Shown in pieces: positions 5,232-14,340 of a stretch of DNA of 22,788 nt. The notes under the pieces were generated by a model. It saw nothing but the letters and a program-made list of their open reading frames with translations, had not been told where the DNA came from and searched no databases. The position numbers were made by a program, and so were the translations under genes. The stretch covers positions 1 to 22,788 of the forward strand of contig UQTI01000049.1 of NCBI GenBank assembly GCA_900543975.1, read 5' to 3'. This DNA is from an uncultured Prevotella sp. (GTDB taxonomy: Bacteria > Bacteroidota > Bacteroidia > Bacteroidales > Bacteroidaceae). Positions within the stretch are counted from its first letter, which is position 1; every line of letters begins with the position of its first letter.

Positions 5232-7712
5232 TTACAGTTTATCGAAGCTTACAGTTTCCTCTGTTGGAGCGTGGCGCTTCTCCTTTTCTTTCGGTTCTGT
5301 TGCATCAGGCGAGTTTTTTGTATGCTCTATGGGGTTGCCTTCCTCGTCGAGCATAATCTCCTCTTCCACATGAATGCTGTCTGTCTGCAACGTGTCGCGC
5401 TTAGAGTGGCTGTAATAGCTTGCACAGTTGTACATGCTGCTAAGAATTGCATCGTCCTTGGGCTTTCCAAACTTGGCGTGATATTGCTTGAAGTTGGGGT
5501 CAGACAGGAGTGCCTGTACAAAATATCCGCAGATGGGGAGCGCCGTGCGGCTGCCTTGTCCGAGAGCGCCTGTGCGGAAATGGATGCAACGATACTCGCC
5601 GCCAACCCATGCGCCTACAACCAGCTTCGGACTAACACCCATGAACCACGCATCAGAGTGGTTGTTTGAGGTTCCTGTCTTGCCACCCCAATCGGTATCT
5701 TTGTAGCTGTCGCCCAGATATCCTCCGAAGCTCATAGACGTTCCGCCCGGCTCACGCAAACCACCCATGAGCAGTTGCTGCATGAAGAACGCGCTACGGT
5801 AGGGTATGGCCTGTTCTTCTGCTGTAGGTGCCGTGTAGACCACCTTGCCGTCTTTGTCGACAATTCGCGTCACGACCACAGGCTCATGATGCACGCCGTC
5901 GTTGGCAATGGTGCAATAAGAGTTGGCAAGCTCCAGGAGGTTTATGTCGCTTGATCCGAGAGCCAATGCAGGTGTGGCATCGAGCGGACTCTTTATTCCC
6001 ATCTTATGGGCTGTCTCCACTATTCGTGAAATGCCCATCTCCTGTCCCAGCCGCACGGCCACAGAGTTGATGCTTCGTGCGAATGCACTCTTCAAGGCCA
6101 TAGAGTCGCCGCTGAACGAACCGTTGGCGTTTGTTGGTGCCCATGTAACCTCTTGGTTCTTTTTTTTGTCAAACACCTGCATGCTGAAATATTCGTCACG
6201 TCGTTTGTCGCAAGGCGTGAGCCCCTGGTTCATGGCTTCTGTGTAGACAAAGAGCTTGAAGGTTGAACCAGGTTGGCGCATGGCTGTTACCTTGTCATAT
6301 TTCCATGTGTTGAAATTGATGTCGCCGACCCATGCCTTAACAGCACCCGTCTGAGGCTCCATGGCCACGAAGGCACAATGCATGAAATGCACCATGTAGC
6401 GTATAGAGTCCATGGTCGACATCTGCTCCTCTATAAATCCCTTTTCATAGTCGAACAGCTTCACGGTATGTGGCTTGTTGAGATAATAGTCGATAGAGTC
6501 GGGGCTGTTCTCAAACTTGTTCGACAGATATTTGTATACAGGAAGCTTCTTTGCAATGCCTTCGATGAATCCTGGAATGACCTTGTGGTTCTCGTCTTGC
6601 CACGGTTCCTCGTTGCCCCAATGGTTCTTGAAGTTGCGTTGCACGATCTTCATCTGCTTTATGGCAGCCTGTTCAGCATACTCCTGCATGCGCGAGTCGA
6701 GGGTGGTGTATATTTTCAGACCTGAGCTGTAGAGGTCATAATCGTTCTCCTCGCACCAATCTTTAAGATAGTTTGCCAAATACTCGCGATAATACAACGC
6801 CTTGCCGTCATAGTTGCTCTCCACACTATAGTTGAGCGTTATGGGCTTAGCCGAAATAGAGTCATACTGCGCTCTGTTTATATCGTTGTGTCTCAGCATG
6901 TTTGAGAGCACGATATTGCGTCGTTTCAGACTGTTCTTTGGGTTTATTCGCGGGTTATAATAGGTTGTTGCCTTGAGCATTCCAACGAGCACAGCCATCT
7001 GGTCGAGCGTCAGTTCTGACGGCGTGGTGTTGAAATAGGTCTTGCAGGCGGTCTTTATGCCGAAAGCGTTAGATCCGAAATCTACCGTGTTGGCATACAT
7101 CGTGAGAATGTCCTTCTTGTCATATACGAGCTCAAGCTTTGTAGCAATAATCCATTCCTTGCTCTTCATGACCAGCATCTTGATGCCGGGTATGTAGCCA
7201 AGCAGGCCAGTAGAATATTGCGTGCGCACGCGGAACATGTTTTTTGCCAGCTGCTGCGTTATGGTCGATGCTCCACGGGCGTCGTGGTGCACGATCATGT
7301 CTTTTGCAGCTGCAAGCATTCCTGTGAAATCTATTCCGTGATGTTTGTAGAACCGTTCGTCCTCTGTGTCGACAAGCACTTTCCAGAATGTCGGGTTCAC
7401 GTCCTCAAACTTTACAGGTGTTCTGTTCTCGTTAAAAAACTTGCCAATGAGCTTTCCGTCAGCACTATAGATCTCAGAAGCCTGATGCGTTTCAGGGTTC
7501 ATGATTCTGCTGAAGCCGGGGCTTTTTCCGAAGAGCCACAGGAAGTTGGTGTCAACCATTCCGAGGTAAATAAAAAAGGCGGCAATGCACGACACAAAGC
7601 CAATGAGCGATTTTGTGTACCATGCGCGACCTTTATACAGATTTTTGTACCATGGCCAGAAAGCGCGTATCTTCTGCCATAGCGTAGCGAGACATTGTTT
7701 AATCTTATTCAT
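5232..7712 (-). CDS. penicillin-binding protein 1A, bifunctional peptidoglycan glycosyltransferase/transpeptidase
   Basis: The 826-residue class A PBP polymerises lipid II and cross-links peptidoglycan. A short cytoplasmic N-terminus leads to one membrane helix (about 36-53). The GT51 domain follows: EDERFYKHHG at 117-126 contains the catalytic Glu117, and GASTITQQLAKN spans 147-158. The transpeptidase domain carries all three motifs: STFK (483-486, nucleophile Ser483), SIN (547-549) and KTG (678-680). The tail from about residue 770 is charged and disordered. Length fits the PBP1A group. It is 67 bp behind miaA. That A/T-rich gap holds a possible -7 element (TATTTTTG near 7768-7775, minus strand) without a good -33, so an internal promoter is possible but unproven. 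Confidence 0.95.
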   Translation of the reverse strand: MNKIKQCLATLWQKIRAFWPWYKNLYKGRAWYTKSLIGFVSCIAAFFIYLGMVDTNFLWLFGKSPGFSRIMNPETHQASEIYSADGKLIGKFFNENRTPVKFEDVNPTFWKVLVDTEDERFYKHHGIDFTGMLAAAKDMIVHHDARGASTITQQLAKNMFRVRTQYSTGLLGYIPGIKMLVMKSKEWIIATKLELVYDKKDILTMYANTVDFGSNAFGIKTACKTYFNTTPSELTLDQMAVLVGMLKATTYYNPRINPKNSLKRRNIVLSNMLRHNDINRAQYDSISAKPITLNYSVESNYDGKALYYREYLANYLKDWCEENDYDLYSSGLKIYTTLDSRMQEYAEQAAIKQMKIVQRNFKNHWGNEEPWQDENHKVIPGFIEGIAKKLPVYKYLSNKFENSPDSIDYYLNKPHTVKLFDYEKGFIEEQMSTMDSIRYMVHFMHCAFVAMEPQTGAVKAWVGDINFNTWKYDKVTAMRQPGSTFKLFVYTEAMNQGLTPCDKRRDEYFSMQVFDKKKNQEVTWAPTNANGSFSGDSMALKSAFARSINSVAVRLGQEMGISRIVETAHKMGIKSPLDATPALALGSSDINLLELANSYCTIANDGVHHEPVVVTRIVDKDGKVVYTAPTAEEQAIPYRSAFFMQQLLMGGLREPGGTSMSFGGYLGDSYKDTDWGGKTGTSNNHSDAWFMGVSPKLVVGAWVGGEYRCIHFRTGALGQGSRTALPICGYFVQALLSDPNFKQYHAKFGKPKDDAILSSMYNCASYYSHSKRDTLQTDSIHVEEEIMLDEEGNPIEHTKNSPDATEPKEKEKRHAPTEETVSFDKL

Positions 7713-7779
7713 CTGTTACACCTTAATTGTTTGTTAGTGTTTTGCTTACAAGATACAAATTTACAAAAATAGGTTCAAC

Positions 7780-8676
7780 CTACCTATTGTTTTCTATATA
7801 TTTTATAATTTCTTTAATGTTCTCGGGCTCAAACCACGCCAATGTGTCATCGCGTTTGAACCATGTGAGCTGCTTGCGGCAGTAACGGCGCGAGTTGCTT
7901 TGTATCTTGAAAACCGCCTCGTCCAGAGTTGTCAGTCCGTCAAAATGTTCAAACAGCTCTTTGTAGCCCACCGTGTTAAGGGCGTTGAGCCCGCGCAGCC
8001 GACAAACCTTTCGTGCCTCCTCCAGCAGCCCGTCGTCCATCATCTGCTCCACGCGCTTGTTTATGCGGTCGTATAGTAGCTCGCGTTGCCGTGTGAGCCC
8101 AATTTTTATGATGTTGAACGGTCTTTTTTTCCGTGTGTTTGTGCGGAACGACGAGTAGGTCTTTCCCGTAGAGTGGCAAATTTCGAGCGCGTGTACCACG
8201 CGTCGCGGGTTGTTGCGGTCCACAATGGCCCAATGTTCGGGGTCTATCGTGCGCAGCTCCTCCACCAGGGCAGGCAGCCCCTCTTCAGCCAGTCGGCGCT
8301 TCATGAGCTCTCGTGTGTCGTCGTCGACGGTCGGTATGTCGTCTATTCCGTTACACACGGCATCAATATACATCATGCTTCCGCCACACATCATGGCGAT
8401 GTCCGATTGTGAGAAAAGCGTGTCAAGGAGTTGCAGCACGTCTTCTTCATAAAGAGAAGCGCTGTAATAGTCGGTTATGGAGTGGTTTCCTACAAAGAAA
8501 TGTTTTACACGGCGTTGTTGCTCGGCGGTAGGTGCCGCCGTGCCTATCGGTATCTCAGAAAATATTTGCCGAGAATCAGCATTAATAATAGGTATGCTAT
8601 AATTCTCGGCAATATTCAAACTTGTTTCTGTCTTACCGACACCTGTAGGACCTACAAGGACAATAAGAGTTTTCAT
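7780..8676 (-). CDS. miaA: tRNA dimethylallyltransferase
   Basis: The 298-residue enzyme transfers a dimethylallyl group to the N6 of A37 in tRNAs reading UNN codons, the first step toward ms2i6A. The P-loop GPTGVGKT is at residues 9-16. INADSRQIF (about 31-39) carries the conserved Asp/Ser/Arg of the DSxQ motif. GGSMMYIDA and the basic RYCRKQLTWF segment near the C-terminus are family hallmarks. Length is normal. It sits 29 bp after lpxA on the same strand and probably shares the lipid A gene transcript. This is position only, with no functional link implied. Confidence 0.95.
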   Translation of the reverse strand: MKTLIVLVGPTGVGKTETSLNIAENYSIPIINADSRQIFSEIPIGTAAPTAEQQRRVKHFFVGNHSITDYYSASLYEEDVLQLLDTLFSQSDIAMMCGGSMMYIDAVCNGIDDIPTVDDDTRELMKRRLAEEGLPALVEELRTIDPEHWAIVDRNNPRRVVHALEICHSTGKTYSSFRTNTRKKRPFNIIKIGLTRQRELLYDRINKRVEQMMDDGLLEEARKVCRLRGLNALNTVGYKELFEHFDGLTTLDEAVFKIQSNSRRYCRKQLTWFKRDDTLAWFEPENIKEIIKYIENNR

Positions 8677-8705
8677 TCAAAAAAAATAGTAGGCTTTGTT
8701 TTCTC

Positions 8706-9476
8706 TTATCTGATGATTCCGCGTTTTGACGACTCCACGAAATCGATGATATACTGAATCTCTGGCGTGATCTGCAGGTTCTTGCGAATCTCCTCAATGC
8801 CTTCCGACAGAACTGTCTTCGAGTAGAGCAGACGGTAAGCGTCGTGTATGAGCGTTATGAGATCGTTTGAGAATCCGCGGCGTCGCAGCCCCACGAGGTT
8901 AAGGCCACAATAGCGTGTGGGCTCCTTTCCTGCTATGATGTAAGGAGGAATGTCCTGACTGAAGCGGCAGCCGCCCTGGATCATGACGTAGCCGCCGATC
9001 TTGCAGAACTGGTGGCAGAGCACGGTCGCGCTCACGATGGCGTTGTCGTCGATTGTAACCTCTCCCGCAAACTTGGTCGAGTTGCCTATGATGACCCCGC
9101 TTCCCACCACGCAGTCGTGGCCGATGTGCATGTTCTCCATGAGCAGGTTGTTGCTTCCCACCACGGTACGTCCCTTCGATGCTGTTCCTCTCGATATGGT
9201 CACGTTCTCGCGAATGCTGTTGTTGTCGCCAACCTCGCAGGTTGTGTGCTCTCCGCGAAACTTGAGGTCTTGAGGTTTTGTTGAGATGCTTGCTCCGGGG
9301 AAGAACTCGTTGTTGCTTCCTATGCGTGCTCCCTGATGAATGGTCACGCTGTTGAGCAGGTTATTGTTGTCGCCGAGCACGGTGTCCTTGTCTATGAAAC
9401 AGAACGGGCCGATGTTGTTGTTGTCGCCGAGCTTTGCCTCGGGATGAATGTATGCTAACGGACTGATGTTGTTCAT
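8706..9476 (-). CDS. lpxA: UDP-N-acetylglucosamine O-acyltransferase
   Basis: The 256-residue cytoplasmic enzyme makes the first committed intermediate of lipid A by adding a 3-hydroxyacyl chain from ACP to UDP-GlcNAc. Left-handed beta-helix hexapeptide repeats run through about residues 1-190. The catalytic histidine lies in NMHIGHDC (His120, equivalent to E. coli His125). SIRENVTISRGT and the C-terminal helical part are also typical. It is preceded by the lpxC-fabZ fusion (59 bp) and followed by miaA (29 bp). Gene order lpxD-lpxC/fabZ-lpxA is the usual Bacteroidetes arrangement. Confidence 0.95.
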   Translation of the reverse strand: MNNISPLAYIHPEAKLGDNNNIGPFCFIDKDTVLGDNNNLLNSVTIHQGARIGSNNEFFPGASISTKPQDLKFRGEHTTCEVGDNNSIRENVTISRGTASKGRTVVGSNNLLMENMHIGHDCVVGSGVIIGNSTKFAGEVTIDDNAIVSATVLCHQFCKIGGYVMIQGGCRFSQDIPPYIIAGKEPTRYCGLNLVGLRRRGFSNDLITLIHDAYRLLYSKTVLSEGIEEIRKNLQITPEIQYIIDFVESSKRGIIR

Positions 9477-9535
9477 TGTAAAAATCTTTTTATGTTGTTC
9501 TTCACAAACGTTTCCGCCTGTTATTTACAAACGCC

Positions 9536-10927
9536 TTATTTGTTCTTCACGATCTGCGCCGTGAACGTGGCTTCCGACACAACGTGGTCGCCAACAAACA
9601 CATAGCCCTTCATGGAAGATATGCCGTGGCGCACGGGAGCCAAGAGGTCGACTTTGAACATGAGCGTGTCGCCGGGCACAACCTTCTGGCGGAATTTCAC
9701 GTCGTCAATCTTGAGGAAATAGGTAGACCAACGCTCGGGTTCCTCAAGGTTGTTGAGAACGAGCAGTCCGCCACATTGTGCCATCGCCTCGATCTGCAGA
9801 ACGCCCGGCATCACAGGCTCCTGGGGGAAATGTCCCTGGAAGAAAGGCTCGTTGGCTGTTATGTTCTTCACGCCCACAATGCTTGTCGCTCCGAGAGCAA
9901 TGACCTTGTCGACAAGCTGCATGGGGTAGCGGTGGGGCAGGAGCTCACGAATGCGCACGTTGTCCATCACGGGTGCGTCGTTCGGGTCATAGATGGGCGC
10001 CTGAATCTCATGCTTGCGTATTTCGCGGCGCATCTGGCGTGCAAACTTGTTGTTTATGGTGTGTCCCGGACGTGTTGCTATGATGCGTCCCTTGATAGGC
10101 TTGCCTATGAGCGCCATGTCGCCTATGATGTCGAGGAGCTTGTGACGTGTACATTCGTTCTCCCACACCAGCGGCTTGTGCTGAATGTATCCGAGCTTCG
10201 TGGCGTCCATGTGGGGCACCTTGAGGAAGTCGGCAAGCTGGTCCAGACGCTCCTGTGTTGTCTGCTTCTCGTAGATCACGATTGCGTTGTCGAGATCGCC
10301 GCCCTTAATGAGGTTAGCCTTGAGCAGCGGCTCTATGTCGCGCACAAAGACGAAGGTGCGTGCTTGTGCAATCTCAGTAGGGAACGCGTCCATCTTGTCG
10401 AGCGTTGCAAACTGGCTGTTGATAAATTTCGAGTTGAATGAGCACATGGCTGTGAGGCTGAACTCCTCGTCGGGCAGGATGGTTATGCATGAACCTGTCT
10501 CCTCGTCCTTTACCTCAATTTTCTTGCGTATGATGTACCAGTCTTTCGGGGCGTTGAGCTCTTCAATGCCCACCTCCTCTATTTTTGTGATATACATGGC
10601 AGCGCTGCCGTCGAGGATAGGAAACTCTGGTCCGTTGACCTGGATCAGACAGTTGTCTATTCCCAACGCGTAAAGCGCGGCAAGACCATGCTCCACGGTC
10701 GACACGCGCACATCGCCCTTTCCGAGCACCGTTCCGCGTTGTGTGTCGACCACATGCTCGGCAACGGCATCGATGATAGGCATTCCTTCAAGGTCTATGC
10801 GCTGTATCTTGTAACCATAGTTCTCAGGAGCAGGGTTGAACGTCACGGTGAGGCTCAAACCTGTATGCAGGCCCTTTCCACAGAGAGAAAAGCTGCCTTT
10901 TAACGACTTTTGTTTATGCGTGTTCAT
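9536..10927 (-). CDS. lpxC/fabZ: bifunctional LpxC-FabZ: UDP-3-O-acyl-GlcNAc deacetylase / 3-hydroxyacyl-ACP dehydratase
   Basis: The 463-residue product fuses two enzymes. Residues 1 to about 310 form LpxC, the zinc deacetylase that commits the cell to lipid A. Its zinc ligands are visible as His80 (STVEH), His262 and Asp266 (HKLLDIIGD). Residues from about 320 form FabZ, a hot-dog-fold dehydratase of fatty-acid elongation. It has LPHRYPMQLVD, the catalytic His366 in QGHFP and Glu380 in LQIEAMAQ. The fusion is known and common in Bacteroidetes. It couples the step that uses 3-hydroxyacyl chains for lipid A to the enzyme that competes for 3-hydroxyacyl-ACP. Both halves look intact. The gene lies 51 bp behind lpxD. 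Confidence 0.96.
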   Translation of the reverse strand: MNTHKQKSLKGSFSLCGKGLHTGLSLTVTFNPAPENYGYKIQRIDLEGMPIIDAVAEHVVDTQRGTVLGKGDVRVSTVEHGLAALYALGIDNCLIQVNGPEFPILDGSAAMYITKIEEVGIEELNAPKDWYIIRKKIEVKDEETGSCITILPDEEFSLTAMCSFNSKFINSQFATLDKMDAFPTEIAQARTFVFVRDIEPLLKANLIKGGDLDNAIVIYEKQTTQERLDQLADFLKVPHMDATKLGYIQHKPLVWENECTRHKLLDIIGDMALIGKPIKGRIIATRPGHTINNKFARQMRREIRKHEIQAPIYDPNDAPVMDNVRIRELLPHRYPMQLVDKVIALGATSIVGVKNITANEPFFQGHFPQEPVMPGVLQIEAMAQCGGLLVLNNLEEPERWSTYFLKIDDVKFRQKVVPGDTLMFKVDLLAPVRHGISSMKGYVFVGDHVVSEATFTAQIVKNK

Positions 10928-10978
10928 TATCTATGTGCGTGCACGTTAGTGTGCGCGCGGCAGTTGTCTATTAAAGGT

Positions 10979-12016
10979 TTATAATTGTTTGTTCTTCAGC
11001 TCGTCAATCTGCTTTTGCAGCTCCGCGATCTGTCTGTACATCTCCGGCAGACGGCGGAAGACAGCCTGAGAGCGGAAGTAGGCTTTCGGCTCCATGGGAG
11101 GAGTGCCGATGAGCTGCTCGTTGCCCTTGATGTTGCCTGGCACGCCCGACTGTGCTCCGAGGAACGTCTTGTCGCCAATGGTTATGTGTCCAGCCAGACC
11201 GACCTGTCCTCCGAACATGCACCATGATCCCACCTTGGTGCTGCCCGCAATGCCCACTTGAGCCGACATCACGGTGTTCTCGCCCACCTCCACGTTGTGT
11301 GCAATCTGCACGAGGTTGTCGAGCTTCACGCCCTTGCGTATGATGGTGCTGCCCATGGTTGAGCGGTCCACACATGTGTTGGCGCCGATCTCCACGTTGT
11401 CCTCAATGGTCACGATGCCGATCTGCGGAATCTTGTCGTAGCCCTCGGCGTTGGGTGCGAATCCGAACCCGTCGGCGCCGATAACGGTTCCCGAGTGAAT
11501 GGTCACGTTGTTGCCCAGGCGACAGTCGTGGTAGATGCTCACGTTAGGATAGATCAGGCAATGGCTTCCCACCTTCGCGTTGTCGCCGACCACGGCGTGC
11601 GGATAAATCTGCGTGTTGTCGCCAATGACAACTCCCTCGCCGATGTAGGCGAATGCTCCGATGTAACATCCCTCTCCAATTTTTGCCGTTGGAGCTATGA
11701 ACGCGAGGCTGTCGATGCCTTTCTTTACGGGCAGGCTCGACTGGTAGAGCTGCAGCAGCTTGGCCACACACTCGTATGCGTTCTTGACACGTATGAGCGT
11801 TGCGCTTACAGGTCTCTCCAGCTCCACGTCGTCGTTGACGAGCACTATTGACGACTTTGTGTCGTAGATGTAATGCGTATATTTAGGGTTTGAAAGAAAA
11901 GAAATGGCTCCTGGCTTGCCTTCTTCAATCTTGGCGAAGGTGTTAACCGAGGCATTTTCGTCTCCTTCTATTTTTCCGTTTATAAATGCAGCAATTTGTT
12001 TGGCTGTAAACTCCAT
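10979..12016 (-). CDS. lpxD: UDP-3-O-(3-hydroxyacyl)glucosamine N-acyltransferase
   Basis: The 345-residue enzyme performs the third step of lipid A synthesis, N-acylating UDP-3-O-acyl-glucosamine. An N-terminal uridine-binding domain (about 1-100, with GAISFLSNPKY) precedes a long left-handed beta helix of hexapeptide repeats (about 105-310). A C-terminal helix with coiled-coil character (AELQKQIDELKNKQ) ends the protein. The catalytic histidine is His240 in DNLVQIAHN. The gene appears to be the first in the lpxD-lpxC/fabZ-lpxA-miaA-PBP1A-bcp unit, with a promoter just upstream. Confidence 0.96.
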   Translation of the reverse strand: MEFTAKQIAAFINGKIEGDENASVNTFAKIEEGKPGAISFLSNPKYTHYIYDTKSSIVLVNDDVELERPVSATLIRVKNAYECVAKLLQLYQSSLPVKKGIDSLAFIAPTAKIGEGCYIGAFAYIGEGVVIGDNTQIYPHAVVGDNAKVGSHCLIYPNVSIYHDCRLGNNVTIHSGTVIGADGFGFAPNAEGYDKIPQIGIVTIEDNVEIGANTCVDRSTMGSTIIRKGVKLDNLVQIAHNVEVGENTVMSAQVGIAGSTKVGSWCMFGGQVGLAGHITIGDKTFLGAQSGVPGNIKGNEQLIGTPPMEPKAYFRSQAVFRRLPEMYRQIAELQKQIDELKNKQL

Positions 12017-12045
12017 TTCTTTATATGTTTGTAAAATTGTTTTTG

Positions 12046-12053
12046 CAAAAATA
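12046..12053 (-). promoter_or_regulatory. likely -7 element of the lpxD promoter
   Basis: On the minus strand TATTTTTG matches TAnnTTTG about 30 bp before the lpxD ATG. Only a weak TGAG/TTTT is seen in the -33 area. The surrounding 12017-12130 is A/T-rich and holds no gene. Confidence 0.45.
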
Positions 12054-12132
12054 GTAAAATTTATTTATAAAACTCACTATTAGTCATTTATTTTTGTAAA
12101 AGCAGCTGTTTTTGATGGTGTGAGTATAAGAA

Positions 12133-12236
12133 ATGATGGTAAAAACAACCGTTGAGGTCGTTTTTACCATCATACAAGTTAGCTACACATGAAGAGGCCT
12201 TTATTTTTTGTTGGAGCGGCCTTCAATCTGATGTGT
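12133..12236 (-). terminator. tandem hairpins closing the pyrF transcript
   Basis: The distal hairpin has perfect arms ATGATGGTAAAAAC (12133-12146) and its complement (12160-12173), with a further ACC/GGT pair inside. A second hairpin abuts the pyrF stop: ACACAT/ATGTGT (12185-12190 and 12231-12236) plus GAAG-A-GGCC/GGCCTTC. The U-tract after the distal stem is short on the minus strand (TTTCTTATAC), so efficiency is uncertain. Confidence 0.65.
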
Positions 12237-13060
12237 TATCCTATTTTTGCAAGTTCTTCGGCCATCTGCTCCTGAAGCTCCTTCGCCTTTTGTGCTGCCA
12301 CCTCGGCAAAGTCGGTACCGTTAGAAGCGTAGATGATGCCGCGCGAGCTGTTGACGAGCAGACCACACTCTTTGGTCATGGCATATTTGCACACCTCGCT
12401 CAACGAGCCGCCTTGGGCGCCCACGCCCGGCACGAGGAGGAAATGGTCGGGAACGAGCTTGCGCACGTCTGTGAACATCTCGCCCTGTGTGGCTCCCACA
12501 ACATACATCATGTTGTCCTTGTTGCCCCATTCCTGCGACTTTGTGAGCACCTTCTCAAACAGGCGTGTGCCCTGTTCGTCGGTTGTGAGTTGGAAGTCGT
12601 GGCTGCCCTTGTTGCTTGTGAGGGCGAGCAGCACCACCCACTTGTTCTCGTAACCCAGGAAAGGCGTCACGCTGTCCTCGCCCATGTAGGGAGCCACGGT
12701 AAGCGCGTCGATGTCATACTCCTCGAAGAAGGTGCGTGCATACATGGCGCTTGTGTTGCCTATGTCGCCGCGCTTGGCATCGGCTATGATGAAGTGGTTG
12801 GGATAGTGCTTCTGAAGATAGGTCACGGTCTTCTCGAAGGCCATGATGCCCTTCACGCCGAACGCCTCATAGAAGGCCAGGTTGGGCTTGTATGCCACAC
12901 AGTAGGGGGCTGTTGCGTCGATAATCTGCTTGTTGAAGGCGAAGATGGGGTCTTCCTCCTTCAGCAGGTGCTGCGGTATCTTCTTTGTGTCTGTGTCGAG
13001 ACCTACGCAGAGGAAGGTCTTCTTGCTGAATATCTCGTTTATTAGCTCTTGACGGGTCAT
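12236..13060 (-). CDS. pyrF: orotidine 5'-phosphate decarboxylase (long, group 2 type)
   Basis: The 274-residue enzyme makes UMP from OMP, the last step of de novo pyrimidine synthesis. The catalytic loop reads DAKRGDIG at residues 94-101. GLDTD near residue 20 and VPGVGAQGG near 220 complete the TIM-barrel signature. Length fits the longer subfamily rather than the 235-245-residue enterobacterial form. It is the last gene of the menG-aroE-purM-prfA-pyrF run and is followed by the hairpins at 12133-12236. Confidence 0.95.
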   Translation of the reverse strand: MTRQELINEIFSKKTFLCVGLDTDTKKIPQHLLKEEDPIFAFNKQIIDATAPYCVAYKPNLAFYEAFGVKGIMAFEKTVTYLQKHYPNHFIIADAKRGDIGNTSAMYARTFFEEYDIDALTVAPYMGEDSVTPFLGYENKWVVLLALTSNKGSHDFQLTTDEQGTRLFEKVLTKSQEWGNKDNMMYVVGATQGEMFTDVRKLVPDHFLLVPGVGAQGGSLSEVCKYAMTKECGLLVNSSRGIIYASNGTDFAEVAAQKAKELQEQMAEELAKIG

Positions 13061-13064
13061 TTTC

Positions 13065-13142
13065 TTGAATTTTGAATTTTGATTTTTGAATTTTAAACTC
13101 TTTGGGCTTTAAACTCTTGTGGCCAATTTTAGCTCTTGTAGC
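13065..13142 (-). repeat. repeat-filled gap between prfA and pyrF
   Basis: Two repeat types lie side by side. GAATTTTGAATTTTGA-type words occupy 13065-13095. Three copies of TTTAAACTCTTGTGGC-like sequence begin at 13092, 13108 and 13128 (plus-strand reading), the first two 16 bp apart. No promoter match or gene is seen here. Confidence 0.7.
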
Positions 13143-13144
13143 CC

Positions 13145-14257
13145 TTACAGCTCCGACTCTTTCATGCGTTCTGCGTTTTCTGCCACGGTCAAGGCATCGA
13201 TCATGTCTTGAATGTTGCCGTTCAGGAAACCTTGCAGGTCGTGGGTGGTGTAGCCTATGCGATGGTCGGTAACACGTCCCTGGGGGAAGTTGTAGGTGCG
13301 GATCTTGGCTGAGCGGTCGCCTGTCGACACGAGGGTCTTGCGGCGGCTTGCGATGTCGTCCATATATTTCTGGTGCTCACGGTCGTAGATGAACGTGCGC
13401 AGACGCGAGAGGGCACGCTCCTTGTTCTTGGGCTGGTCGCGTGTTTCGGTACACTCGATAAGGATCTCTTCCACCTCGCCTGTGTTGGGGTTCTTCCACG
13501 GGTAGCGCAAGCGCACACCCGACTCGACCTTGTTCACGTTCTGGCCGCCGGCACCACTTGAACGGAACGTGTCCCATTTGATGTCGCCCTCGTTGATGTT
13601 TACCTCAAACTTGTCGGCCTCGGGGAGCACGGCCACGGTAGCGGCGCTGGTGTGCATGCGTCCCTGGGTTTCTGTGGCCGGCACACGTTGCACACGGTGC
13701 ACGCCCGATTCATACTTGAGCGTGCCGTACACGTTGTCGCCGCTCACGGCAAAGTCGATCTCCTTGAAACCGCCCACGGCTCCTTCGCTCACGCTTGTCA
13801 CGGAGAGCGCCCAGCCTTTGGCGTCGCAATATTTCTTGTACATGGAGAACAAGTCGCCGGCAAAGAGGGCTGCCTCGTCGCCGCCTGCTCCTGCACGGAT
13901 CTCCATCTGCACGTTCTTCGAGTCTTCGGGGTCCTTGGGTATGAGCGCAATCTTTATCTCCTCCTCGATCTTGGGCTGCTTCTCCTCGTTCTCTGCCAGC
14001 TCCTCACGTGCCATCTCCTTCATCTCGGGGTCGGTCTCGTTGGCAAGGATGTCCTTTGCCTCCTTTATGCTGTTGAGACAGGCTATGTAGCGTTTGCGTG
14101 CGTCCATGATGTCGCTAAGGTCTTTATATTCCTTTGTGAGCTTCACGAAGCGTTGCTGGTCGCCTATGACGTTAGGGTCGGTAATCAAGGTTGACACCTC
14201 TTCAAATCGGCTCTCCAAGCCTTCCAGTTTCTGTAATATGTTGTTGTTGTCTGCCAT
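13145..14257 (-). CDS. prfA: peptide chain release factor 1
   Basis: The 370-residue factor recognises UAA and UAG in the ribosomal A site and triggers peptide release. The coiled N-terminal domain covers about 1-110. The stop-codon-reading PxT motif is PAT at 193-195, which identifies RF1 rather than RF2. The catalytic GGQ is at 237-239 within SSGAGGQNVNK, where the Gln is normally methylated. ATG at 14257 (MADNNN) is chosen. The longer frame from 14275 adds only MRNYKK, encoded in the repeat-flanked spacer. It lies between purM and pyrF on one strand. Confidence 0.95.
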   Translation of the reverse strand: MADNNNILQKLEGLESRFEEVSTLITDPNVIGDQQRFVKLTKEYKDLSDIMDARKRYIACLNSIKEAKDILANETDPEMKEMAREELAENEEKQPKIEEEIKIALIPKDPEDSKNVQMEIRAGAGGDEAALFAGDLFSMYKKYCDAKGWALSVTSVSEGAVGGFKEIDFAVSGDNVYGTLKYESGVHRVQRVPATETQGRMHTSAATVAVLPEADKFEVNINEGDIKWDTFRSSGAGGQNVNKVESGVRLRYPWKNPNTGEVEEILIECTETRDQPKNKERALSRLRTFIYDREHQKYMDDIASRRKTLVSTGDRSAKIRTYNFPQGRVTDHRIGYTTHDLQGFLNGNIQDMIDALTVAENAERMKESEL

Positions 14258-14269
14258 TTTTTTATAGTT

Positions 14270-14332
14270 TCGCAACTCGTCAACTTGTCAACTCGTCTCT
14301 TTGTCAACAAATCTCCTCGTCAACATGTCAAC
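14270..14332 (-). repeat. GTCAACTCGTCAACTTG-type short repeat upstream of prfA
   Basis: At least five spaced copies of GTCAAC(T/A) occur between prfA and purM, with connecting words such as TCGTC and TTGTC. The same words recur at 17127-17158 upstream of menG. No gene fits here. Confidence 0.7.
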
Positions 14333-14340
14333 TAAAAAAA

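Noticed and set aside
9536..10927. lpxC-fabZ fusion as a novel architecture
   Set aside because: The fusion is well known in Bacteroidetes and both active sites are intact, so it is listed only as a feature.
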